Assembly (NCBI GenBank): GCA_900772835.1
Contig: CAAGSA010000037.1
Coordinates: 1-64,000, forward strand
DNA length: 64,000 bases
Origin: an uncultured Prevotella sp.
Lineage (GTDB): Bacteria; Bacteroidota; Bacteroidia; Bacteroidales; Bacteroidaceae
Direction of reading: 5' to 3'
The position numbers and the translations under genes were made by a program. The notes beneath the pieces are model-generated. The model worked only from the letters and a program-made list of their open reading frames with translations, had not been told where the DNA came from and did no database searches. Below, one piece after another: positions 9,347-17,679 of this stretch (its first letter is position 1; every line of letters begins with the position of its first letter).

Positions 9347-9416
9347 TTGGCTTTTGCTGAAACAATGGCACAGTCGGCTGACATCACTGACAGTCAACAC
9401 ATTACACCACACACAA

Positions 9417-9432
9417 TGGCACACTTATTGCA
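9417..9432 (+). promoter_or_regulatory. Candidate sigma-54 (-24/-12) promoter of hsp20
   Basis: TGGCACACTTATTGCA fits the RpoN consensus TGGCACRNNNNTTGCW in all fixed positions and spacing. It lies 170 bases before the hsp20 ATG. Just upstream (about 9370-9400) lie TGACATCACTGACAGTCA-type half-sites that could bind an enhancer protein. No canonical TAnnTTTG box was noticed in this leader. Confidence 0.6.
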
Positions 9433-9586
9433 CTACATCAAGTGAAAGCCGAAGCCCGAAGGGCGGAGGGGGAGAGCGAAAGCACCGCCCCAGACCAGCA
9501 AGGCAGCCCTTTCAACAGAACATTTATCAACAAACAGAAATCCCGAGGGAGGCTGAAGCCGAACAGAGGACAAGAAAAATATAATC

Positions 9587-9592
9587 AGGAGG
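9587..9592 (+). promoter_or_regulatory. Strong Shine-Dalgarno site of hsp20
   Basis: A full AGGAGG lies 9 bases before the ATG at 9602. Such a site is rare in this window, where most genes have only A-rich leaders, and suggests high translation of the chaperone. Confidence 0.7.
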
Positions 9593-9601
9593 TTTTTAAT
9601 T

Positions 9602-10048
9602 ATGTTGTTAGCTCGCAGAAACAATAATCAGAATTGGTTGACGAATTGGTTTGACGACGATTTCTTTGATTCAGCTCTTATGCCACGTATGAATGCCACT
9701 GCACCGGCAGTGAACGTGAAGGAGACGGCAAGAGAGTATACGATGGAAGTAGCAGTGCCTGGACTCAAGAAAGAATGGGTACGCATGCACATCGACAATG
9801 AGGGCAACCTCAATCTCGCCATCGAGAACAAACTTGAGCACAAGGAGGAAGAGAAGGGCGACGAGAAGCGCGCACGCTATCTGCGCCGCGAGTTCTCATA
9901 CAGCAATTACGAGCAGACCTACGCTCTGCCTGAGAATGCCGACCGCGACAATATCAGCGCAAAGGTTGCCGACGGTGTGCTCACCGTGGTTATCCCAAAG
10001 CAGCTCAAGGAAGAGCAGAAGACTGTGAAGAGTATAGAAATCAAATAA
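9602..10048 (+). CDS. hsp20: Hsp20/alpha-crystallin small heat-shock protein
   Basis: A 148-residue small heat-shock protein of usual length. The N-terminal region (1-38) is rich in Asn, Phe and Asp; the alpha-crystallin domain follows (about 40-135), with PAVNVKET, VAVPGLKKEWV and the conserved DGVLTVVIPK strand near the end. It would form oligomers that hold unfolding proteins for refolding by ATP-dependent chaperones. The gene is monocistronic with a strong Shine-Dalgarno site and its own terminator (10080-10126). The upstream sigma-54-like promoter suggests stress control that differs from the housekeeping pattern; I saw no CIRCE-type inverted repeat. Confidence 0.95.
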   Translation: MLLARRNNNQNWLTNWFDDDFFDSALMPRMNATAPAVNVKETAREYTMEVAVPGLKKEWVRMHIDNEGNLNLAIENKLEHKEEEKGDEKRARYLRREFSYSNYEQTYALPENADRDNISAKVADGVLTVVIPKQLKEEQKTVKSIEIK

Positions 10049-10079
10049 CCGCAGAGGTTGAACATCATTGAATAATCAG

Positions 10080-10126
10080 AACAGGAAGGAAACCGTTTCT
10101 TTATAGTTTCCCTCCTGTTTTTTTTT
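10080..10126 (+). terminator. Rho-independent terminator of hsp20
   Basis: A 14-bp stem with one mismatch (10080-10093 with 10106-10119, AACAGGAAGGAAAC type) is followed by nine or more T residues. Confidence 0.9.
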
Positions 10127-10239
10127 GCCATCCACACAAAGGGCAACAAGAACAATATGCGAATCATTACAGGTCCACGCTATCACTTTGCAGCGACTTA
10201 TACTAAAACACATTATTATTTGCAATTATCTCGGTTTTA

Positions 10240-10271
10240 TTTGCACCATTTAAAAATATTACATACTTTTG
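10240..10271 (+). promoter_or_regulatory. Promoter of the large T9SS-type protein gene
   Basis: TTTG at 10240-10243 and TACTTTTG at 10264-10271 are separated by 20 bases, an exact Bacteroidetes promoter. The ATG follows 47 bases later. Confidence 0.85.
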
Positions 10272-10318
10272 CTGACAGTTGAACGATTACTATAATTCAA
10301 TAATATATGTTATAGCTT

Positions 10319-13300
10319 ATGAAAAACAGACTGAACCTCATAGTTACAGGAGCTACAGCGGCAATGCTTTTGATGCCGATGAAGACCGATGCACAAAAAC
10401 TGGAAACGGGGCTGCGCAGATCCATACCGACATCCGTGGCACAGCAGTTCATGAAGACCACTCCTGCCACCAGACTGCACCACCTGAGTGCCGACGGCGC
10501 CATCGCGTCAACGGTCGCCGAGCCGACTGTGCCGCCAGGAACCACAGGCGCACCGACGGGCAGGAAACAGCCAGGCAGTATGGCGAAGGCTGCCTCCAGA
10601 GCAAATGCCGGTACCGTGGCTCCGCCATACTTCGAGGGCTTCGACACGGAGGAGGCACTCGCCGACTTCACCATTATCGACAGCAACAACGATGACAACA
10701 CATGGGAATACTTTGCCGGCGACAACAACAGCTACGTGAAATACGGATACAGTTCGGCAAACAAAGCCGATGACTGGCTCATCACTCCTGCCATCAGGGT
10801 AGAGAAGGGCAAGGCATACGTTGTGAAGTTCAAGGCGAGATCGAACATAACCTACTATATGGAGCGTCTTGAAGTGAAATACGGCAAGGGGAACACTGTC
10901 GCCGCCATGACGCATGAGCTGTTGCCGGCTACCGATCTCGCGGGCGAAGGCTTCGTGGAATACTCGAAGGAGATACAAGCCACAGAGGACGGCACGCTCC
11001 ACATCGGATTCCACGCCATCAGCGACGCCAACAGATACAGCCTCGACCTCGACGACATCAGCGTGGACGTGGGACTGGCATCCACGGCTCCTGATGCCGT
11101 GGACGACCTCGTGGCTACGGCTGGCGACAGGGGCGCGAAGAGCGTGACACTGACGTTCACCGCACCGTCGAAGTCGATCAACGGCTCTGCCCTCTCGGGC
11201 AAGGTGAACCTCAAGCTCTACCGCGACGGCGAGATGATAAAGGAGTTCAACGACGTTGCCGCTGGTTCAAAGCAGACATACACGGATGCCGATGCCAAGG
11301 AGGGACTCAACAGCTACTGCCTGAGCACGGAGAATGCCGACGGCGCGGGACGCACGTCACAGCCGGTGAAGGTATACGTGGGTGTGGACAAGCCCACATA
11401 CCCGGATGTTTTTGTGGCAGACAACATCACCTCCGTAGCCGTGTCGTGGACCGACAAGGAGAGAGGCGTGAACGGCGGATATGTGGACAGGGACAAGCTG
11501 GCACACAAGTTCTATACTCTCGAGGACGGTTCTTCCGGTCTGACCCCCAATCTCGAAGCCGAAATCCCGGCAGGAAAGAATACCTACGAAATGGACTGCA
11601 TTACGAACGAGGGCGAACAAGAACTGGTGCGCTTCGGCGTGTCGGCAGTGAGCAACGGCACGGAAAGCGCCATCGGCATCTCGCCGGCAATGATTGTGGG
11701 CAAGCCCTACGACGTTCCGTTCTTTGAGAGTGTGGCCGGCGGAGACCTGATGAACGACATGTGGTGGGTGCTCTCCGACAGATTCACTCTGGGCGAAGCC
11801 AGACCGTCGTCCGACGGCGACGACGGATGCATAGCAATGATAAGCGGTGCCGACGACGGCTACGGAATGCTCGGAAGCGGAAAGATAAACATAGCCGGAA
11901 CGAACGACCCCACGCTCATCTTCAGCCACATGGCAAAGGCAGGCAGCAACGCCAGGATTGTGGTTTCGGTGCAGAAGCCCGACGGCACGGTGGAAGACCT
12001 TAAAATCGTCAACGCCGATGCCGACGACGGTAAATGGACACGCGAGACAATAAAGCTGAAGCAGGAATACACCTCGCTGCCATACATCATACTGCGGTTC
12101 ACGGGCATGGCGAAGAACGAGCAGGTGATTCTGCTCGACGAGTTCTACGTGCGCGACGTATACGAGACCGACCTCTCTCTGGCCGACATCGCCGCTCCAG
12201 CCAGGATGAAGAAGGGCGAGACAGCCAAGGTGAACGTCAGCGTGTGCAACTTCGGCAGCAGGAACGCGAAGGACTACACAGTGAAGTTCTATGCCGGCGG
12301 TCAGCTCGCCGACAGCAAGAAGGAAACCGCCGAACTCGCCCCCTATGAGACGAAGACCTACTCCTTCCAGTACGCTTCAAACGTTATGATACAGGAAAGC
12401 TCCATCGAGCTGAAGGCAGAAGTGGAATTCGCCGAAGACCAGAACCCGGAGGACAACACGAAGACAGCGACCGTGGAATTCAGCATTTCCGACAAGCCGC
12501 GCCCGGCAGACGTGACGGCTACGGACAACGGCTGCGGCAGAGTGAGCGTGAAGTGGAGTGCCGCTACGGAAACGGCAACAAGCGTGGAGGAGGACTTCGA
12601 GAGCTACAACTCGTGGATCAAGGACGAAATCGGCAACTGGACCGGAGTGGTGGGTTCCTCCACACCGGAGAACGCCAAGACGAGCGGACTGTTCCTGACC
12701 TTCGCCTATCCGGGCCAGGGCAGCAGGTTCGCATTCACCGTGGTGGATCCGCTGAACAACTGGATAACTGAAACCATGCTTGGGAATACACCGGCACTGA
12801 AGGCGCACTCGGGCGATAAATACATAGCATCGTTCCAGAAGTTCAACGGCGACCCCTTCGGCGAAGACTTCTACGATGCCGACAACTGGATCATCAGCCC
12901 GTCGCTGAGCGGAAACAGACAGACCGTCTCGTTCTGGGTTTCCAATCTCAACGACGGATACTCCACGTATCCCGAAACGTTCGACGTGATGTACTCCAAG
13001 GAGGGTCCCCACGTGGACAAGTTCGTGAAGATAGGCAAGGGCCATACCGTGAGCAGCGGCAAATGGACAGAAGTGAGAGTGGAAATCCCTGAAGGCTCCA
13101 CACGCTTCGCCATACACCAGAACACGAAGAAGGTGGACAACTTCATGTTCATGCTCGACGACTTCAAGTATGAAGCTGGCTCCGGCAAGATTATTGGCTA
13201 CAGGATATACCGCGACGGCACACTGCTGAATACCGTGGATGCCGACAAGACTGAATTCACCGACGAAACGGCAGGCATGGGCAAGACGTACGTCTACGGC

Positions 13301-13510
13301 GTGACGGCTCTCTATGGCGAAGGCGAATCGGAAACAGCCGTTGCAGAAGCAATCACGACCGGCATCAAGACAGCGGAGACAGCCGGCGCAACATCTTCAT
13401 ACGACGTGTTCACCATCGACGGCAGACTCATAGGCAGGGGTATGAAGACGCTGAAGAACCTGAAGAACGGTTCCTACATCATCAACAACCAGAAGGTTAT
13501 AGTGGAATAA
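10319..13510 (+). CDS. Large secreted multidomain protein: choice-of-anchor-J and Fn3-like domains, T9SS-type C-terminus
   Basis: A 1063-residue protein with signal peptide 1-25 (ending MKTDAQ). A first choice-of-anchor-J/cleaved-adhesin domain lies at about 100-255 (YFEGFDTEEALADF, ADDWLITPAI), followed by fibronectin III-like repeats, a second lectin-like segment (about 465-610), and a further choice-of-anchor-J domain at about 760-930 (DFESYNSWIKDE, DNWIISPSLSG). A last Fn3-like repeat leads into a C-terminal tail with YDVFTIDGRLIGRG and LKNGSYIINNQKVIVE, which fits a type IX secretion sorting domain. It is probably exported to the cell surface by T9SS. Similar architecture occurs in adhesins and gingipain-associated cleaved adhesins, but no protease domain is present here. 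Own promoter and terminator; binding target unknown. Confidence 0.8.
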   Translation: MKNRLNLIVTGATAAMLLMPMKTDAQKLETGLRRSIPTSVAQQFMKTTPATRLHHLSADGAIASTVAEPTVPPGTTGAPTGRKQPGSMAKAASRANAGTVAPPYFEGFDTEEALADFTIIDSNNDDNTWEYFAGDNNSYVKYGYSSANKADDWLITPAIRVEKGKAYVVKFKARSNITYYMERLEVKYGKGNTVAAMTHELLPATDLAGEGFVEYSKEIQATEDGTLHIGFHAISDANRYSLDLDDISVDVGLASTAPDAVDDLVATAGDRGAKSVTLTFTAPSKSINGSALSGKVNLKLYRDGEMIKEFNDVAAGSKQTYTDADAKEGLNSYCLSTENADGAGRTSQPVKVYVGVDKPTYPDVFVADNITSVAVSWTDKERGVNGGYVDRDKLAHKFYTLEDGSSGLTPNLEAEIPAGKNTYEMDCITNEGEQELVRFGVSAVSNGTESAIGISPAMIVGKPYDVPFFESVAGGDLMNDMWWVLSDRFTLGEARPSSDGDDGCIAMISGADDGYGMLGSGKINIAGTNDPTLIFSHMAKAGSNARIVVSVQKPDGTVEDLKIVNADADDGKWTRETIKLKQEYTSLPYIILRFTGMAKNEQVILLDEFYVRDVYETDLSLADIAAPARMKKGETAKVNVSVCNFGSRNAKDYTVKFYAGGQLADSKKETAELAPYETKTYSFQYASNVMIQESSIELKAEVEFAEDQNPEDNTKTATVEFSISDKPRPADVTATDNGCGRVSVKWSAATETATSVEEDFESYNSWIKDEIGNWTGVVGSSTPENAKTSGLFLTFAYPGQGSRFAFTVVDPLNNWITETMLGNTPALKAHSGDKYIASFQKFNGDPFGEDFYDADNWIISPSLSGNRQTVSFWVSNLNDGYSTYPETFDVMYSKEGPHVDKFVKIGKGHTVSSGKWTEVRVEIPEGSTRFAIHQNTKKVDNFMFMLDDFKYEAGSGKIIGYRIYRDGTLLNTVDADKTEFTDETAGMGKTYVYGVTALYGEGESETAVAEAITTGIKTAETAGATSSYDVFTIDGRLIGRGMKTLKNLKNGSYIINNQKVIVE

Positions 13511-13555
13511 CCCGCCACACACGGCAGTCTGCCAGCAACACGCGCATACAGCAAG

Positions 13556-13596
13556 GCCACATCCGTCGGGAAGAGGAAGACGGGTGTGGCTTTTTT
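13556..13596 (+). terminator. Rho-independent terminator
   Basis: The stem GCCACATCCGTC (13556-13567) pairs with GACGGGTGTGGC (13579-13590), with one G-T pair, followed by six T residues. It ends the large secreted-protein gene. Confidence 0.9.
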
Positions 13597-13650
13597 ATCT
13601 TCCACCCACACAGCAGTTTGACGACAATAAAAGCCCCGGTTAAACATTCA

Positions 13651-14090
13651 TTAACACTCGCGGTGTCTCCAAATGTTAAATCCGAGGGCCGCAGACGCTC
13701 TGAGAATCGCGTATTTGCGAAAAAAAGAATTTCGGTACGGAAAAACGCCAAAAAATCACGATTCGCATAACTACTTATTAATCAATACAATACAAATCCC
13801 ACTACTGGAAAAGCATACGGAAAACCACGCCGTTCAATATGAACTCTTTAACCGTTCTATATGAACGACTTCAAAGTTTGTGATGAAAACATAGGGGTGA
13901 GGTGTGCTCCTGAGGGCGTATTCTGCGCTTTTGTCATTCAAACGGCTACATTTTCAGAGTATTCTCATCATCCCCTTTAGCGCGGAATCCCCCCAATCGG
14001 CAATAACGGTATACAAGAGTAATCAACAATGTAAAGAATTTTGTTTTGTGCGTGTTAAATCAACCGCGGAGAATTGTGAAAGAATGTTAT
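13651..14090. repeat. 440-bp dispersed intergenic element, copy 1
   Basis: This region aligns with 52316-52755 at the same offset at every landmark I checked: GACGCTCTGAGAATCG at offset 43, a hairpin-like GTTCAATATGAAC block at offset 180, GTTTGTGATGAAAA at offset 225 and AATGTAAAGAATTTTGTTT at offset 377. Both copies are 440 bases between a TTAACAC end and a TGTTA end. Small reading frames inside (for example 13904-14146) are not conserved in the other copy, so it is treated as non-coding. It occupies most of the gap between the secreted-protein terminator and the fabK-like gene. Confidence 0.8.
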
Positions 14091-14224
14091 TTTTTTACCG
14101 TACATCTGCCGCACAGCCCGAAACGTCGGTGGCGGATTCCGTATAACCCCATCGCTTAATCACGCTTTCTGCCATCCCCAGAAAGCAAGCTGAACGGCAA
14201 AGATAATTATATTGGGCAAAACAC

Positions 14225-14255
14225 ATTGCTTCTTGGGGTTTTATTCGTAAATTTG
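14225..14255 (+). promoter_or_regulatory. Promoter of the fabK-like gene
   Basis: TAAATTTG at 14248-14255 matches the -7 box. ATTG at 14225-14228, 19 bases upstream, is a one-mismatch -33 box. The ATG follows 28 bases later. Confidence 0.75.
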
Positions 14256-14283
14256 CACGGACATTAAATTCAAGGAACAGAAT

Positions 14284-15219
14284 ATGGAAAACAGAATAAC
14301 AAAGCTTTTCGGAATAAAATATCCGATCATACAGGGAGGAATGGTATGGTGCAGCGGCTGGAGACTCGCTGCCGCAGTGAGCAACGCCGGCGGACTGGGA
14401 CTGCTCGGAGCCGGCTCCATGCACCCCGAAACCCTGAAGGAGCACATACAGAAGATGAAGGCAGCCACCCAAAAGCCGTGGGGCATCAACGTGCCGCTGA
14501 TGTATCCCGAAATCGACACGCTTATGAAGATGATCGTGGAGGAGGGAGTGAAGATCGTGTTCACGTCGGCAGGCAGCCCGAAGAAATACACACAGATGCT
14601 GCACGAGGCAGGAGTGACCGTGGTACACGTGGTGTCGAGCAGCAAGTTCGCGCGCAAGTGCGAGGAGGCAGGCGTAGACGCAGTGGTGGCCGAAGGCTTC
14701 GAGGCAGGAGGCCACAACGGAAGGGAGGAGACCACGACGATGGCGCTCATACCGCAGGTGAGGAAAGCCACAGCGCTGCCCCTTATAGCAGCCGGCGGAA
14801 TAGCATCGGGCCAGGCCATGCTCGCCGCCGTGGCACTGGGAGCAGAGGGGGTGCAGTGCGGCACAGTGTTCGCCATGAGCCAGGAAAGCTCAGCCTCAGA
14901 AGCATTCAAGCAGCGCTGCGCACAGCTCGAGGAGGGCGACACGATGCTCTGCCTGAAGAAGATAGCCCCCACCCGACTGATAAAGAACAAGCTCTACGAC
15001 ACGATAAAGGATGCCGAAGACAAGGGTGCCGCAGCCGACGAACTCAGAGAAATACTGGGCAAGGCGGCATCGAAGAGAGGCATCTTCGAAGGCGACCTGG
15101 ACAGCGGCGAGCTCGAGATAGGACAGGTGGCATCAGCCATCAAGGAAATAGAGACAGCAGAGAGCATCATCGGAAGAATGATGGCGGAATACGAGGAAAC
15201 AAGAATGAAACTTGTCTGA
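14284..15219 (+). CDS. fabK: FabK-type enoyl-ACP reductase II / nitronate monooxygenase family flavoprotein
   Basis: A 311-residue FMN-dependent TIM-barrel protein. It starts with YPIIQGGMVW and continues with NAGGLGLLGAGSM, a VVAEGFEAGGHNG segment typical of the family (His near residue 145), then PLIAAGGIASG and GAEGVQCGTVF, which form the FMN phosphate site. FabK members reduce trans-2-enoyl-ACP in the last step of the fatty-acid elongation cycle; relatives oxidise alkyl nitronates. Length and motif pattern favour FabK. It has its own promoter, and no other fatty-acid genes are adjacent. The GGHNG motif is shared by both activities, so the assignment is to the family first and to FabK second. 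Confidence 0.8.
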   Translation: MENRITKLFGIKYPIIQGGMVWCSGWRLAAAVSNAGGLGLLGAGSMHPETLKEHIQKMKAATQKPWGINVPLMYPEIDTLMKMIVEEGVKIVFTSAGSPKKYTQMLHEAGVTVVHVVSSSKFARKCEEAGVDAVVAEGFEAGGHNGREETTTMALIPQVRKATALPLIAAGGIASGQAMLAAVALGAEGVQCGTVFAMSQESSASEAFKQRCAQLEEGDTMLCLKKIAPTRLIKNKLYDTIKDAEDKGAAADELREILGKAASKRGIFEGDLDSGELEIGQVASAIKEIETAESIIGRMMAEYEETRMKLV

Positions 15220-15241
15220 ATTCTCGCTTTTTAACGCTTAC

Positions 15242-15294
15242 TTATAATGCGTATGGAAATAATTTGCTACATTTGCAAACTGTACGCATTATAA
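15242..15294 (+). promoter_or_regulatory. Promoter enclosed by a perfect 12-bp inverted repeat (Imm51-like/dxs/trk operon)
   Basis: TTATAATGCGTA (15242-15253) and its exact complement (15283-15294) flank 29 bases that contain the -7 box TACATTTG at 15268-15275. The right arm falls in the short leader, 16 bases before the ATG at 15311. No TTTG -33 box is visible; its place is taken by the left arm. This looks like an operator pair for a dimeric regulator that controls the whole downstream operon. Confidence 0.65.
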
Positions 15295-15310
15295 ATGGTA
15301 AAAAAGATAT

Positions 15311-15727
15311 ATGGGAAATATTTTAAAGGCGTTGAAGAAAAAACTTTCACGCCGAAAACGCAGTGCCGACAACGACGGCATGCTGGAGGTGGTGGAAGAC
15401 AGTCCGTATTACCCGTTCAGCATCAGGAATGATGACAATGGGGAATACACGGTGTCGCTCAACGCTGAAGACGAATACAAGACTGACGAATTTGAAGACA
15501 ATGAGCTCCTTGGCAACGGATACGACTGGGAACGCCTTGCCAAGGAGTTTATACGCACCGAAATGCCCGAGGCAGAAGACGAGATAAAATTCGACCCCGA
15601 GGCAGACAAGTTCTTCGCATATTCGGAAAATGAGGAAATGCTGAGGCGTTTCGTCATGGCACTGAAGAACGCATGCGAAGACGACAAAAAGCTTGAAAGC
15701 CTGATAAGGAATATTGGCGAAGAGTAA
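15311..15727 (+). CDS. Imm51-like protein (orphan immunity-protein family)
   Basis: A 138-residue acidic protein with a basic N-terminus ([12 protein letters not shown]). The core [12 protein letters not shown], then [19 protein letters not shown] and a C-terminal [11 protein letters not shown] segment resemble immunity protein 51 (Imm51), a family that neutralises polymorphic toxins. This match is from memory and not searched. No toxin gene is next to it, and it is followed after 11 bases by dxs, so it may have been co-opted for a housekeeping role or may protect against toxins of neighbouring cells. It is the first gene of the operon driven by the promoter at 15268-15275. Confidence 0.6.
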   Translation: MGNILKALKKKLSRRKRSADNDGMLEVVEDSPYYPFSIRNDDNGEYTVSLNAEDEYKTDEFEDNELLGNGYDWERLAKEFIRTEMPEAEDEIKFDPEADKFFAYSENEEMLRRFVMALKNACEDDKKLESLIRNIGEE

Positions 15728-15738
15728 ATCTATTTATA

Positions 15739-17667
15739 ATGGAAAACGGACAAAAGAATATTCTTGAGCACATAAAATATCCCGAAGACCTGAGAAAACT
15801 GAAGGTGGAACAGCTGCCGCAACTGTGCGACGAGCTGCGAGACGACATTCTCAAGGAACTGTCGGTGAACCCGGGCCATCTGGCTTCAAGCCTCGGGGCA
15901 CTGGAGCTGACCGTGGCGCTGCACTACGTGTTCAACACGCCCGACGACAGAATAGTGTGGGACGTGGGACACCAGGCTTACGGGCACAAAATCCTGACAG
16001 GAAGGGCCGACACCTTCTGCACAAACCGCAAACTGCACGGACTGCGCCCCTTCCCGTCGCCCGAAGAGAGCGAATACGACTCGTTCTCCTGCGGACACGC
16101 CTCAAACTCCATTTCAGCTGCACTCGGAATGGCGGTGGCTGCGAAAAAAACAGGACACAAGGAACGCAAGGTGGTGGCAGTGATAGGCGACGGAGCCATG
16201 AGCGGCGGACTCGCCTTCGAAGGACTGAACAACGCATCGACCACGGACAACGACATGCTCATCGTGCTGAACGACAACAACATGAGCATCGACCGGAGCG
16301 TGGGGGGAATGAAGCACTATCTGCTGAAGCTGAACACCAACGAGACCTACAACAAATGGCGGTTCAAGGCCGCCAGATGGCTGAAAGCGAACGGAATGCT
16401 CGACGAGAACCGGCGCAAGGGAATAATCAGGCTGAACAACGCACTGAAATCGGCAATAAGCCACCAGCAGAACATATTCGAGGGAATGAACATCAGATAC
16501 TTCGGACCCTTCGACGGACACGACGTGGTGGAACTGGTGAGGACGCTGCGGCAGCTGCGTTCCATGAGCGGACCGAAACTGCTGCATCTGCACACAATAA
16601 AGGGCCACGGCTACGGCCCGGCAGAGAAAGCTGCCACGATATGGCACGCTCCGGGAAAATTCGACGTGCAGACCGGCAAGCGAATAAAGAGCGAAGACGG
16701 CTCGGAACCGGCAAAATACCAGGACGTGTTCGGAAATACCATCGTGGAACTGGCACAGATGAACGACCGCATAGTGGGCGTCACACCAGCCATGCCCACG
16801 GGATGCTCGCTGAACATCATGATGAAGGAGATGCCGGGAAGGGCGTTCGACGTGGGCATTGCCGAGGGGCACGCCGTGACATTCTCGGGAGGCATGGCGA
16901 AAGACGGGCTGCAGCCGTTCTGCAACATATACAGCGCGTTCGCACAAAGAGCGTACGACAACATAATACACGACGTGGCGATACTGAACCTGCCCGTGGT
17001 GATATGTCTCGACAGGGCAGGACTGGTGGGCGAAGACGGTGCCACGCACCACGGCGCATTCGACATGGCAGCCCTGCGACCCATACCGAACATCACGATA
17101 GCGGCACCCATGAACGAGCATGAACTGCGCCGAATGATGTATACGGCGCAGCTGCCCGGTAAGGGAACGTTCGTCATAAGATACCCCAGAGGCAGAGGAG
17201 TGCTGAAAGACTGGTACTGCCCGTTAGAGGAGATACCCGTGGGCAAGGGTAGGATGCTGACCGAAGGCAGCGACGTGGCGGTGCTCTCCGTAGGACACAT
17301 CGGCAACAACGTGCAGAAAGCCATTGCATCGCTCGATGACGACGGCAGCAACACACAACACGACAAACAGCACAAACCGAGCGCGGCGCACTACGACATG
17401 CGCTTCGTGAAACCGCTCGACACGGAACTGCTGACGGAGGTGGCACGGAAATTCGACCGCATCATCACCGTAGAAGACGGAGCGAGAGAGGGGGGATTCG
17501 GCTCGGCTGTGCTCGAATGGCTCAGCGACAACGGCTTCAAACCGAAAGTGGTAAGGCTCGGACTGCCGGACCACTTCGTGGAACAAGGCACCGTGGCAGA
17601 GCTGCAACACATCACAGGAATTGATGCCGAAGCAATACGCTCGGCAATAGAAGATATAACAAAATAA
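15739..17667 (+). CDS. dxs: 1-deoxy-D-xylulose-5-phosphate synthase
   Basis: A 642-residue thiamine-diphosphate enzyme of normal length for Dxs. It condenses pyruvate and glyceraldehyde 3-phosphate, the first step of the non-mevalonate isoprenoid pathway, in the cytoplasm. Visible features are the N-terminal transketolase domain with [16 protein letters not shown] and [16 protein letters not shown] (TPP/Mg site, about residues 150-170), the linker [10 protein letters not shown], the second domain with [15 protein letters not shown] (catalytic Glu) and [18 protein letters not shown], and a C-terminal domain with the late [13 protein letters not shown] motif. It lies 11 bases after the Imm51-like gene and 12 bases before trkA, so it belongs to one operon. 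Confidence 0.97.
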   Translation: MENGQKNILEHIKYPEDLRKLKVEQLPQLCDELRDDILKELSVNPGHLASSLGALELTVALHYVFNTPDDRIVWDVGHQAYGHKILTGRADTFCTNRKLHGLRPFPSPEESEYDSFSCGHASNSISAALGMAVAAKKTGHKERKVVAVIGDGAMSGGLAFEGLNNASTTDNDMLIVLNDNNMSIDRSVGGMKHYLLKLNTNETYNKWRFKAARWLKANGMLDENRRKGIIRLNNALKSAISHQQNIFEGMNIRYFGPFDGHDVVELVRTLRQLRSMSGPKLLHLHTIKGHGYGPAEKAATIWHAPGKFDVQTGKRIKSEDGSEPAKYQDVFGNTIVELAQMNDRIVGVTPAMPTGCSLNIMMKEMPGRAFDVGIAEGHAVTFSGGMAKDGLQPFCNIYSAFAQRAYDNIIHDVAILNLPVVICLDRAGLVGEDGATHHGAFDMAALRPIPNITIAAPMNEHELRRMMYTAQLPGKGTFVIRYPRGRGVLKDWYCPLEEIPVGKGRMLTEGSDVAVLSVGHIGNNVQKAIASLDDDGSNTQHDKQHKPSAAHYDMRFVKPLDTELLTEVARKFDRIITVEDGAREGGFGSAVLEWLSDNGFKPKVVRLGLPDHFVEQGTVAELQHITGIDAEAIRSAIEDITK

Positions 17668-17679
17668 ATATCGCACAAA

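Noticed and set aside
9442..9627. 61-residue frame upstream of hsp20
   Set aside because: It lies in the presumed hsp20 leader, overlaps the hsp20 start out of frame and resembles no protein.
13904..14146. 80-residue frame inside repeat copy 1
   Set aside because: The corresponding frame in copy 2 has an early stop, so it is not conserved coding sequence.
15242..15294. Invertible (phase-variable) promoter
   Set aside because: The segment is only 53 bases, no recombinase gene is near, and inversion would not carry a complete promoter; an operator is more likely.
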